In this document: positions 11,387 through 22,917 of the stretch, in pieces
Layout: each line of letters opens with the position of its first letter
Numbering within the stretch: the stretch's first letter is position 1
Assembly (NCBI GenBank): GCA_963966185.1
Contig: CAWZYM010000122.1
Span: 95,001 to 159,000, forward strand
Origin: Rhabditoides inermis
Taxonomy: Eukaryota > Nematoda > Chromadorea > Rhabditida > Rhabditidae
Length of the DNA stretch: 64,000 bases
Direction of reading: 5' to 3'
Program-made: the position numbers and the translations under genes
The notes under the pieces: model-generated
What the model was told of the DNA's origin: nothing
Database searches by the model: none
What the model saw: the letters and a program-made list of their open reading frames with translations, nothing else

Positions 11387-12710
11387 TCTCTATGTACCTT
11401 GTGCAGGGCGCGTTCTGTGCCGATTCGTGTGTGGAGCTGGAGCTGGTGGCGGTGACTGCTCTGGTGCAGCGCAGTCGCCTTCTGGAGGCAGAGGGCGCCG
11501 ACGACTCGGTCGCATTCGACGTCAATCGACAGCTGCCCGCGCAGGCCGTCACCGATCTATCCGACAACGATCTCATCTCTGAGATTCGGTCAGTCACCTG
11601 GTCATATCGATTTATTATTGATTGCTCTTACAGTTCATGTCTCGCAAGTTGGAGGACTATGGTTCTCGGAAGTCGACTTCTATCTCGACGGCGAGTCGCC
11701 TAGCAGAGTTCCTTGGAGAGGAGATGGTCAAGGATGCGGGGCTCGCCTGCCAGTTTGTCATCTCCCGATTCCCCCTCGGATCCCCCGTCACGGAGAGGGT
11801 CATCCTCATCGCCATCTTCCAGGTATCACTCTTCGATCGATATCGATTGGTTGGCTCTTGTAGGCGGAGCCCTGTTCGCCTGCACTTCCTGAAGAAGTGG
11901 ACCAAGCTGCAGAGTCTCAGCAGGGACGCCATCGTCATTCGCGACGTGGGTGGTCTGCAAGCTGGCTGATTATCGATTTGTTTTCAGCTGATTGACTGGC
12001 ACTACTACAAGGACCGTGTGGGTTCGTGTATCCAGAAGATCATCACTATTCCGGCGGCGCTGCAGGGAGTCGAAATCCCCGTGCCCCGAGTGCCGGCTGG
12101 CTGGACAACAAGTGTGTCTCTCTGTCTCTATCGTTTCTGTCGCTCGCTCTCAATCCTCTCTTCCCAGGATCAAGCAGCGCTGCGACGCTCATCTGCAGCG
12201 CAAGCTCACTGATATGTTCGGAGTGAAGGAGAAGTTCAGTGTGAAGAAGGTAAGCGGCGGCGTCAACGAGCGAGTAGTGACGTCATGTTTATTGTAGGTT
12301 CCCGAGTGGGGCGCTGGTGGGACGAACGAGAACGGCAAGCGCGGTCGAAGCGAGGAGGGTGAGGGAGAAGACGGAGAAGAGGACAAGAAGAACCACGCCA
12401 AGCGCACCAAAGCCAAGCAGGCCGAGGCGGAGAAGCCCCTCGTCAAGAAGACGCTCGACCAGAATGGATTCCACGAGTGGGTCGCATTCCTCAAGCAGAA
12501 GTGTGTGTGTGTGTGAGATGTACCTTGAAACTGACTATTTGTTGTGCTCAGATGGCGTCTCGGCCGGAAGACTCGTCGTGTCGATCGAGGAGCTTCGACG
12601 ATGCAGCACATACTGTCTGAGACAAGACTGCGCATACGCGAGAGGCAGTGGCAGGTGAGAGGCACGATGCAAACGACAAAGGGGATCACGGTTTATTGAC
12701 AACGACGATA

Positions 12711-12982
12711 TAGTATTGATCAGGGGGATAGTTGGAGGCGTTGTGCATTCGACTACAAAAATGAAGATACTCATTTTCCGTGTGGGACCACACACCGGGC
12801 AGTCGGTGAAAATGATGTCGGATCCATCCAACGCCAGCGAGAAATGACCAAGCGCTTTCGAGAGTGCAACCTGCGAGATCATTTTCCCGACTACCCGGTG
12901 TGTGGTCCCGCACGGAAAATGAGTATCTTCATTTCTGTAGTCAAATGTACAAGGCTCCAAACTAATCCCCAGAATAAAACTA
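12711..12982. mobile_element. TA-flanked MITE (Tc1/mariner-like), 272 bp
   Basis: This is a near-full-length palindrome. The left end TAGTATTGATCAGGGG pairs with the right end, whose reverse complement reads TAGTTTTATTCTGGGG. The inner arms (GAAGATACTCATTTTCCGTG and its complement) are almost perfect. TA flanks both sides, and the element is absent from copy A, where the intact site reads CGACGATACTTGATTC. That gives a direct empty-site comparison with a TA duplication, the signature of the Tc1/mariner group. It has no coding capacity. Confidence 0.8.
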
Positions 12983-13036
12983 TACTTGATTCGAACAGGA
13001 TTGTAGGGAATAACACAAGGCGAACAGTGTGTGTAT

Positions 13037-13395
13037 CTACCAGATCTCCCACGGGGCCTTGGATGCGGGAAGGTGGTGGATGGGCGTGTAGGTGTAGTTG
13101 AATGGCAGCTCCAGCCACACGTCTTCCGAGTCGGACTGCGCCAAGTGGTTCTGCCATGTGAACGATTAGATGCGCACGCGCGCCGGAGACTGACTCTGAA
13201 TCGCGCTCCACTGGCACCGGACAGATAAGCGGCGGGTATGGGCCCGGGCGGTGGGATGCGGCCATCCGGCAGCGGATGCGCCGTCATGTAGATGTTGGAG
13301 AGGAGAGGGTCCGTGATGAGAACAGAGTGGGCACCTGGAGGGAGGGGATGAGCAGAGAGGGGCGACAGCACGGCTACCTGCCATGGCGACGTGCT
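13037..13395 (-). pseudogene. Tail of an unidentified minus-strand gene
   Basis: On the minus strand, exon-like segments read CPFSDKTQHVAMA, then after a short intron GAHSVLITDPLLSNIYMTAH and PLPDGRIPPPGPIPAAYL, then NHLAQSDSEDVWLELPFNYT and a C-terminus PASKAPWEIW followed by TAG at 13037-13039. The composition is protein-like, but I cannot name the family. It is wedged between copy B and copy C and continues straight into copied POLE-region sequence at ~13427, so its upstream exons are missing. It is probably a stray fragment. Confidence 0.4.
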
Positions 13396-13808
13396 GCGTC
13401 TTGTCGGAGAAGGGACAGTAGCCGATTATCGATGTCTACCTCATAGGTATAGGCGAACTTTTGTGGGCAAAGCACTTGGAAGAAGAGGTGCTCCTCATTT
13501 TGGGATGAGGAGGGATGGAGGAGAAGGAAGAGGAAGATGAGTGACAGTAAAGAAGACATGGTTGGAAGGAACGGAGAATGACTGGGGTAGAAGAGCGTTA
13601 GAACGACAAACAAGAAAACGTCAGCACTGTCAACTGCGCTATTTGGAATTTGCATGTGAAGACATATTCGAATGCTTGCAGGTTCTGTCGGTTAAGAAGA
13701 CCCGTCAGCCGGGCATCTTCAACCTGTGGCAGGTTGTGGACGGACAGATGAACAAGTGGGTATTGATTGAATACCTATCGATATTGTAGTTTTAATGTAG
13801 TTTTTAAT

Positions 13809-13991
13809 CCTTTGGACTAGCTCTTGGTCGTGAAACCATGGGCCATCTATTGGACCACAACTTATACTTATCCTGTGGACTAGCTCGTGGTCGTAAAAAA
13901 AACCATGGGCCATCTATTGGACCACAATTTTTGTTATCCTTTGGACTAGCTCATGGTCGTAAAAACCCATGGGCCATCTATTGGATCACAA
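13809..13991 (+). repeat. Minisatellite, three ~60-bp units (copy C)
   Basis: Same minisatellite as at 10391, differing mainly by two extra A in the second unit. Confidence 0.85.
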
Positions 13992-14382
13992 ATTATATTT
14001 AATAAAAGAAACGTATTTTATGAAATAAATTAGATATCTAATTCGATATATTTTTGTCGTGCGGGCGCCGCGCAGAGTCCGATAAACTCTCCGTCGGATA
14101 CTTGATGGTCTACGTGCAGCGATGCTGCGGCAAGGTGGGCGGAATCTAGAGGGGCGGAGCTGATATGGCGGTTGTAGGTGCTGGACGCGGACACGGCGGA
14201 TTGGGTGCGTTCGGAGCTGTTGCGGAACGACGTGAGCCAACGTGTGTTCCGATTGGCGGACAAGTTGAAGGAAGTGGAGGACGGAGAGGGAGTCAAGGCG
14301 GCTATCAAACTGGTGGGTAGGGGGACAGCTGGGGAGAGTGGACGGAATGAAAGGGGTATTGATTGATGGAGAATAGCGAGTG

Positions 14383-14557
14383 ACTCACTCACTCACTCAC
14401 TCACTCACTCACTCACTCACTCACTCACTCACTCACTCACTCACTCACTCACTCACTCACTCACTCACTCACTCACTCACTCACTCACTCACTCACTCAC
14501 TCACTCACTCACTCACTCACTCACTCACTCACTCACTCACTCACTCACTCACTCACT
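14383..14557. repeat. (TCAC)n microsatellite, ~175 bp
   Basis: Copy C equivalent of 2937-3409, much shorter. Confidence 0.97.
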
Positions 14558-15664
14558 CTCTCTATGTACCTTGTGCAGGGCGCGTTCTGTGCCGATTCGT
14601 GTGTGGAGCTGGAGCTGGTGGCGGTGACTGCTCTGGTGCAGCGCAGTCGCCTTCTGGAGGCAGAGGGCGCCGACGACTCGGTCGCATTCGACGTCAATCG
14701 ACAGCTGCCCGCGCAGGCCGTCACCGATCTATCCGACAACGATCTCATCTCTGAGATTCGGTCAGTCACCTGGTCATATCGATTGATTATTGATTGCTCT
14801 TACAGTTCATGTCTCGCAAGTTGGAGGACTATGGTTCTCAGAAGTCGACTTCTATCTCGACGGCGAGTCGCCTAGCAGAGTTCCTTGGAGAGGAGATGGT
14901 CAAGGATGCGGGGCTCGCCTGCCAGTTTGTCATCTCCCGATTCCCCCTCGGATCCCCCGTCACGGAGAGGGCCATCCTCATCGCCATCTTCCAGGTATCA
15001 CTCTTCGATCGATATCGATTGGTTGGCTCTTGTAGGCGGAGCCCTGTTCGCCTGCACTTCCTGAAGAAGTGGACCAAGCTGCAGAGTCTCAGCAGGGACG
15101 CCATCGTCATTCGCGACGTGGGTGGTCTGCAAGCTGGCTGATTATCGATTTGTTTTCAGCTGATTGACTGGCACTACTACAAGGACCGTGTGGGCTCGTG
15201 TATCCAGAAGATCATCACTATTCCGGCGGCGCTGCAGGGAGTCGAAATCCCCGTGCCCCGAGTGCCCCATCCCGACTGGCTGGACAACAAGTGTGTCTCT
15301 CTGTCTCTATCGTTTCTGTCGCTCGCTCTCAATCCTCTCTTCCCAGGATCAAGCAGCGCTGCGACGCTCATCTGCAGCGCAAGCTCACTGATATGTTCGG
15401 AGTGAAGGAGAAGTTCAGTGTGAAGAAGGTAAGCGGCGGCGTCAACGAGCGATTAGTGACGTCATGTTTATTGTGAGTTCCCGAGTGGGGCGCTGGTGGG
15501 ACGAACGAGAACGGCAAGCGCGGTCGAAGCGAGGAGGGTGGGGGGCAGACGGAGAGGAGGACAAGGAAAACCACGCCAAGCGCTTGGCCAAGCAGGCCGA
15601 GGCGGAGAAGCCCCTCGTCAAGAAGACGCTCGACCAGAATGGATTCCACGAGTGGCTCGCATTT

Positions 15665-18600
15665 CTCGTGGTAACGAGGGTTACAGTGATAAGGAGGAAA
15701 CTAGGTATACGGTAACTAGAGTGATTCTAAGATAAAATTAAAGAAGACTTATTGCTGGTCAGAAACATTTGGAGTACCTTTCTCTCACATTGTTCATTGC
15801 GAACATGGCTTGCGCAGTGAGGTGGTAACGAGGGACACAGTGATAAGGAGGAAACTAGGTTTACGGTAACTAGAGTGAGTCTGAAATACTATTAAGGTAG
15901 ACTTATTGAATATCAGATTCATTTGGAGTACCTTTCTCTCACATTGTTCATTGCGAACATGGCTTGCGCTGTGAGGTGGTAACGAGAGACACAGTGATAA
16001 GGAGGAAACTAGATATACGGTAACTGAAGTGAGTCTGAGATACTATTGAGGTAGACTTATTGATTATCAGAAACATTTGGAGTACCTTTCTCTCACATTG
16101 TTCATTGCGATCATGGCTTGCGCAGTGAGGTGGTAACGAGGGACACAGTGATAAGGAGGAAACTAGGTATACGGTACTAGAGTGAGTCTGAGATAATATT
16201 AAAGAAGACTTATTGCTGGTCAGAAACATTTGGAGTACCTTTCTCTCACTTTGTTCATTGCGAACATGGCTTGCGCAGTGAGGTGGTAACGAGGGAAACA
16301 GTGATAAGGAGGAAACTAGGTATACGGTACTAGAGTGAGTCCGAGATACTATAAAGGTAGAGTTTTTGATTATCAGAAACAATTGGAGTACCTTTCTCTC
16401 ACATTGTTCATTGCGAACATGGCTTGCGCAGTGAGGTGGTAACAAGGGACACAGTGATAAGAAGGAAACTAGGTATATAGTAACGAGAGTTATTCTGAGA
16501 TAATTTTAAAAAAAAAACCTAATGATTATTAGAAACATTTGGAGTACCTTTCTCTCACATTGTTCATTGCGAACATGGCTTGCGCAGTGAGGTGGTAACA
16601 AGGGACATGGTGATAAGGAGAAAACTAGGTATATAGTAACGAGAGTTATTCTGAGATAATATAAAAAAAAGACTTATTGATCATCAGAAACATTTGGAGT
16701 ACCTTTCTCTCACATTGTTCATTGCGAACATGGCTTGCGCTGTGAGGTGGTAACGAGAGACACAGTGATCAGGAGGAAACTAGCTATACGGTAACTAGAG
16801 TGAGTCTGAGATACTATTGAGGAAGACTTATTGATTATCAGAAACATTTGGAGTACCTTTCTCTCACATTGTTCATTGCGAACATGGCTTGCGCAGTGAG
16901 GTGGTAACAAGGGACATAGTGATAAGGAGAAAAATAGGTATATAGTAACGAGAGTGAATCTGAGATACTATTGATGTAGACTTATTGATTATCAGAAACA
17001 TTTGGAGTACTTTTCTCTCACATTGTTCATTGCGAACATGGCTTGCGCTGTGAGGTGGTAACGAGAGACACAGTGATCAGGAGGAAACTAGGTATACGGT
17101 AACTAGAGTGAGTCTGAGATACTATTGAGGAAGACTTATTGATTATCGATTATCAGAATCATTTGGAGTACCTTTCTCTCACATTTTTCATTGCGAACAT
17201 GGCTTGCGCTGTGAGGTGGTAACGAGAGGCACAGTGATAAGGAGGAAACTAGGTATACGGTAACTGGAGTGAGTCTGAGATACTATTGACGTAGACTTAT
17301 TGATTATCAGAAACATTTGGAGTACCTTTCTCTCACATTGTTCATTGCGAACATGGCTTGCGCTGTGAGGTGGTAACGAGAGGCACAGTGATAAGAAGGA
17401 AACTAGGTATACGGTAACTGGAGTAAGTCTGAGATACTATTGAGGAAGACTTATTGATTGTCGATTATCAGAATCATTTGGAGTACCTTTCTCTCACATT
17501 GTTCATTGCGAACTTGGCTTGCGCTGTGAGGTGGTAACGAGAGGCACAGTGATAAGGAGGAAACTAGGTATACGGTAACTGGAGTGAGTCTGAGATACTA
17601 TTGAGGTAGACTTATTGGTTATCAGAAACATTTGGAAATCCTTTCTCTCACATTGTTCATTGCGAACATGGCTTGCGCTGTGAGGTGGTAACGAGGGACA
17701 CAGTGATAAGGAGGAAAGTAGGCATACGGTAACTAGAGTGAGTCTGAGATACTATTGAGGAAGACTTATTGATTATCGATTATCAGAATCATTTGGAGTA
17801 CCTTTCTCTCACATTGTTCATTGCGAACATGGCTTGCGCAGTGAGGTGGTAACAAGGGACATAGTGATAAGGAGAAAACTAGGTATATAGTAACGAGAGT
17901 TATTCTGAGATAATTTTAAAAAGACTTATTGATTATCAGAAAGATTTGGAGTACCTTTCTCTCACATTGTTCATTGCGAACATGGCTTGCGCTGTGAGGT
18001 GGTAACGAGAGGCACAGTGATAAGGAGGAAACTAGGTATACGGTAACTGGAGTGAGTCTGAGATACTATTGAGGTAGACTTATTGGTTATCAGAAACATT
18101 TGGAAATCCTTTCTCTCACATTGTTCATTGCGAACATGGCTTGCGCAGTGAGGTGGTAACAAGGGACATGGTGATAAGGAGAAAACTAGATATATAGTAA
18201 CGAGAATTATTCTGAGATAATTTTAAAAAAAGACTTATTGATTATCAGAAACATTTGGAGTACTTTTCTCTCACATTGTTCATTGCGAACATGGCTTGCG
18301 CTGTGAGGTGGTAACGAGAGACACAGTGATCAGGAGGAAACTAGGTATACGGTAACTAGAGTAGAGTGAGTCTGAGATACTATTGAGGAAGACTTATTAA
18401 TTATCGATTATCAGAAACATTTGGAGTACCTTTCTCTCACTTTGTTCATTGCGAACATGGCTTGCGCAGTGAGGTGGTAACGAGGGAAACAGTGATAAGG
18501 AGGAAACTAGGTATACGGTACTAGAGTGAGTCTGAGATACTATAAAGGTAGACTTTTTGATTATCAGAAACATTTGTAGTACCTTTCTCTCACTTTGTTC

Positions 18601-21600
18601 ATTGCGAACATTGCTTGCGCAGTGAGGTGGTAACGAGGGAAACAGTGATAAGGAGGAAACTAGGTATACGGTACTAGAGTGAGTCCGAGATACTATAAAG
18701 GTAGACTTTTTGATTATCAGAAACAATTGGAGTACCTTTCTCTCACATTGTTCATTGCGAACATGGCTTGCGCTGTGAGGTGGTAACGAGAGACACAGTG
18801 ATCAGGAGGAAACTAGGTATACGGTAACTAGAGTGAGTCTGAGATACTATTGAGGAAGACTTATTGATTATCGATTATCAGAATTATTTGGAGTACCTTT
18901 CTCTCACATTGTTCATTGCGAACATGGCTTGCGCTGTGAGGTGGTAACGAGGGACACAGTGATAAGGAGGAAACTAGGTATACGGTAACTAAAGTGAGTC
19001 TGAGATACTATTGAGGAAGACTTCTTGGTTATCAGAAACATTTGGAGTACCTTTCTCTCACATTGTTTATTGCGAACATGGCTTGCGCTGTGAGGTGGTA
19101 ACGAGGGACACAGTGATAAGGAGAAAACTAGGTATACGGTAACTAGAGTGAGTCTGAGATACTATTGAGGTAGACTTATTGAATATCAGAAACATTTGGA
19201 GTACCTTTCTCTCACATTGTTCATTGCGAACATGGCTTGCGCAGTGAGGTGGTAACAAGGGACACAGTGATAAGAAGGAAACTAGGTATATAGTAACGAG
19301 AGTTATTCTGAGATAATTTAAAAAAAAAACCTAATGATTATTAGAAACATTTGGAGTACCTTTCTCTCACATTGTTCATTGCGAACATGGCTTGCGCAGT
19401 GAGGTGGTAACAAGGGACATGGTGATAAGGAGAAAACTAGGTATATAGTAACGAGAGTTATTCTGAGACAATATAAAAAAAGACTTATTGATCATCAGAA
19501 ACATTTGGAGTACCTTTCTCTCACATTGTTCATTGCGAACATGGCTTGCGCTGTGAGGTGGTAACGAGAGACACAGTGATCAGGAGGAAACTAGGTATAC
19601 GGTAACTAGAGTGAGTCTGAGATACTATTGAGGAAGACTTATTGATTATCAGAAACATTTAGAGTACCTTTCTCTCACATTGTTCATTGCGAACATGGCT
19701 TGCGCAGTGAGGTGGTAACAAGGGACATAGTGATAAGGAGAAAAATAGGTATATAGTAACGAGAGTGAATCTGAGATACTATTGATGTAGACTTATTGAT
19801 TATCAGAAACATTTGGAGTACTTTTCTCTCACATTGTTCATTGCGAACATGGCTTGCGCTGTGAGGTGGTAACGAGAGACACAGTGATCAGGAGGAAACT
19901 AGGTATACGGTAACTAGAGTGAGTCTGAGATACTATTGAGGAAGACTTATTGATTATCGATTATCAGAATCATTTGGAGTACCTTTCTCTCACATTTTTC
20001 ATTGCGAACATGGCTTGCGCTGTGAGGTGGTAACGAGAGGCACAGTGATAAGGAGGAAACTAGGTATACGGTAACTGGAGTGAGTCTGAGATACTATTGA
20101 CGTAGACTTATTGATTATCAGAAACATTTGGAGTACCTTTCTCTCACATTGTTCATTGCGAACATGGCTTGCGCTGTGAGGTGGTAACGAGAGGCACAGT
20201 GATAAGAAGGAAACTAGGTATACGGTAACTGGAGTAAGTCTGAGATACTATTGAGGAAGACTTATTGATTGTCGATTATCAGAATCATTTGGAGTACCTT
20301 TCTCTCACATTGTTCATTGCGAACATGGCTTGCGCTGTGAGGTGGTAACGAGAGGCACAGTGATAAGGAGGAAACTAGGTATACGGTAACTGGAGTGAGT
20401 CTGAGATACTATTGAGGTAGACTTATTGGTTATCAGAAACATTTGGAAATCCTTTCTCTCACATTGTTCATTGCGAACATGGCTTGCGCTGTGAGGTGGT
20501 AACGAGGGACACAGTGATAAGGAGGAAAGTAGGCATACGGTAACTAGAGTGAGTCTGAGATACTATTGAGGAAGACTTATTGATTATCGATTATCAGAAT
20601 CATTTGGAGTACCTTTCTCTCACATTGTTCATTGCGAACATGGCTTGCGCAGTGAGGTGGTAACAAGGGACATAGTGATAAGGAGAAAACTAGGTATATA
20701 GTAACGAGAGTTATTCTGAGATAATTTTAAAAAGACTTATTGATTATCAGAAAGATTTGGAGTACCTTTCTCTCACATTGTTCATTGCGAACATGGCTTG
20801 CGCTGTGAGGTGGTAACGAGAGGCACAGTGATAAGGAGGAAACTAGGTATACGGTAACTGGAGTGAGTCTGAGATACTATTGAGGTAGACTTATTGGTTA
20901 TCAGAAACATTTGGAAATCCTTTCTCTCACATTGTTCATTGCGAACATGGCTTGCGCTGTGAGGTGGTAACGAGGGACACAGTGATAAGGAGGAAAGTAG
21001 GCATACGGTAACTAGAGTGAGTCTGAGATACTATTGAGGAAGACTTATTGATTATCGATTATCAGAATCATTTGGAGTACCTTTCTCTCACATTGTTCAT
21101 TGCGAACATGGCTTGCGCAGTGAGGTGGTAACAAGGGACATAGTGATAAGGAGAAAACTAGGTATATAGTAACGAGAGTTATTCTGAGATAATTTTAAAA
21201 AGACTTATTGATTATCAGAAACATTTGGAGTACCTTTCTCTCACATTATTCATTGCGATCATGGCTTGCGCAGTGAGGTGGTAACGAGGGACACAGTGAT
21301 AAGGAGGAAACTAGATATACGGTAACTGAAGTGAGTCTGAGATAATATTAAAGAAGACTTATTGCTGGTCAGAAACATTTGGAGTACCTTTCTCTCACTT
21401 TGTTCATTGCGAACATGGCTTGCGCAGTGAGGTGGTAACGAGGGAAACAGTGATAAGGAGGAAACTAGGTATACGGTACTAGAGTGAGTCTGAGATACTA
21501 TAAAGGTAGACTTTTTGATTATCAGAAACATTTGGAGTACCTTTCTCTCACTTTGTTCATTGCGAACATGGCTTGCGCAGTGAGGTGGTAACGAGGGAAA

Positions 21601-21950
21601 CAGTGATAGGGAGGAAACTAGGTATACGGTACTAGAGTGAGTCCGAGATACTATAAAGGTAGACTTTTTGATTATCAGAAACAATTGGAGTACCTTTCTC
21701 TCACATTGTTCATTGCGAACATGACTTGCGCAGTGAGGTGGTAACAAGGGACACAGTGATAAGAAGGAAACTAGGTATATAGTAACGAGAGTTATTCTGA
21801 GACAATTTTAAAAAAAAACTTATGATTATTAGAAACATTTGGAGTACCTTTCTCTCACATTGTTCATTGCGAACATGGCTTGCGCAGTCAGGTGGTAACA
21901 AGGGACATGGTGATAAGGAGAAAACTAGGTATATAGTAACGAGAGTTATT
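15665..21950. repeat. ~154-bp satellite array, left block
   Basis: About 40 head-to-tail monomers, mostly 153-156 bp, with a longer form of ~162 bp carrying a doubled GATTATC. The core CATTGTTCATTGCGAACATG is the most conserved part. Two main monomer types alternate: one reads GCGCTGTGAGGTGGTAACGAG, the other GCGCAGTGAGGTGGTAACAAG followed by a GTATATAGTAACGAG segment and A-rich tail. A multi-monomer block repeats: rare variants at ~17185 recur at ~20001, an offset of ~2.8 kb or about 18 monomers. This is higher-order amplification. Confidence 0.95.
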
Positions 21951-22917
21951 CACCCGCCCACCCCCTATAAATTATGCTATGGTGTCTGTCTGTCTGTCTG
22001 TGTGTCGTTCCGCAGTTGTATCTCAAGTTGTAGTGTTTGTTGGGGGTTGAGGTATGGAAATTAGATCTCAGGTGGTGACCGCTCTGCATCGTTTACCTGA
22101 GGTCCTGATCTGATCGTTCCTTATATGGGTTCTCCCTGGAAAATTTGCATATCTAAGAACATAGAATCTGAGATATGGCCAGTTCTATGTAAACTATGCT
22201 TCGTTTTAGAGCTATTGAGATGTCCTTTTAGGGTTAGGGTACTGTTGGGTCGGTGATTAAAATTTTGATTATTGACCTCATTTGCATAATTTCAAATATG
22301 GTAATGTTGTATCTCGGTCAGTTTTGATGCCAAAGAGTTCAAACTTGGTATGTGACCTGGAGACAAGTCAGCGATGTTGTTGTTTGTATGTTTGTCAACA
22401 AGTAAACAACTTTGTAAACAATTTTTAAGTTTGTTTTGAAGGTATCTAAGATGTTGTAGACCGAGAGGCGAGTTCAAAAATGTTGTTCACAGGTGATGTA
22501 AACAAGTAAACAACTTTGTAAACAACCTGAAAATGTGTTTCGAAGATGTCAGATGTTTAGTAACATTATTGGTGAGTTCAAAAATGTTGTTTACAGATGT
22601 TGTAAACAAGTAAACAAATCTGTAAACAACCTGAAAACGTGTTTTAAAGGTGTATAACGTGTAGCATACTTAAAGGGGAGTTCAAAAATGTTGTTTACAA
22701 AAAGTGTAAACAAGTAAACAAATTTGTAAACAACGTTCAATTGTCTTCATTTTTAGTAATCTGTCTTGTTATGTATTTCTTAGTTAGAGTAGAGGTTTGT
22801 GAACAGTTTTTAGTTATGAAATTAGAATTGAATGATGATTTCAGTTTTGATGTTTGAAAGTTGAGGCCGCCAAAGGCGGCCCTAGCCCGAGCGGCGCGCC
22901 AGCGCCGCTCGGGCTAG
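21950..22917 (+). mobile_element. Non-autonomous Helitron/Helentron-like element 1
   Basis: This element interrupts the satellite. It starts TCACCCGCCC, has a (GTCT)n run at ~21985 and ends in CTAG. The 3' end is a perfect 16-bp stem hairpin with loop GCCA (22882-22917, beginning CTAGCCCGAGCGGCGC), preceded by a second hairpin (GGCCGCC-AAA-GGCGGCC). Satellite flanks are GAGTTAT on the left and, after element 2, TTCTGAG on the right, with no target duplication longer than one base. 5' TC, 3' CTAG with a stem-loop, a GTCY microsatellite and no target duplication match Helentron/DINE-type elements. It has no Rep or helicase gene. The class assignment is inference. Confidence 0.5.
22380..22740 (+). 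repeat. Four ~100-bp tandem units rich in GTAAACAA
   Basis: The motif AAGTAAACAA recurs at about 22400, 22504, 22607 and 22707. Each is followed by TTGTAAACAA and preceded in most units by GTTCAAAAATGTTGTT. The units lie within element 1. GTAAACA is also the core of forkhead-factor sites, but that may be coincidence in an A/T-rich repeat. Confidence 0.8.

Larger units (their letters stand above)
10264..12654 (+). pseudogene. POLE: Scrambled DNA polymerase epsilon exons, copy B
   Basis: The exon order matches copy A: 10264-10337, ~10656-10714, ~10758-10892, ~11407-11588, ~11634-11822 and on to 12654. This copy is the longest: it keeps the acidic/lysine-rich segment (EKPLVKKTLDQNGFHEW) and a following exon ending RLRIRERQWQ, both lost in copy A. 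It shares the two-base frameshift after A-E-P (~11864). It also has its own deletion in the VPRVPHPDW exon near 12093, where the HPD codons are gone and the frame shifts. The shared and private lesions show a pseudogene duplicated after it was already broken. Confidence 0.75.
13682..15664 (+). pseudogene. POLE: Scrambled DNA polymerase epsilon exons, copy C, cut by satellite
   Basis: Same exon series as copies A and B, from 13682-13755 to an exon that stops mid-codon. Copy C keeps an intact VPRVPHPDWL exon but shares the two-base frameshift after A-E-P (~15037). It has also altered the acceptor near 15474 (TTGTAGG changed to TTGTGAG). The final exon reads LDQNGFHEWLAFL and then runs directly into the ~154-bp satellite at about 15665. 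The satellite junction therefore lies inside a former exon. Confidence 0.75.

Noticed and set aside
12535..13371. 278-codon minus-strand open frame
   Set aside because: It spans the MITE and parts of two unrelated fragments, and its frame differs from the protein-like exons within it.
21259..21747. 162-codon minus-strand open frame in the satellite
   Set aside because: It arises where several monomers happen to be 153 bp (divisible by three) after loss of one A in GGTAACTAG. Other monomers break it, and there is no splice or start context.
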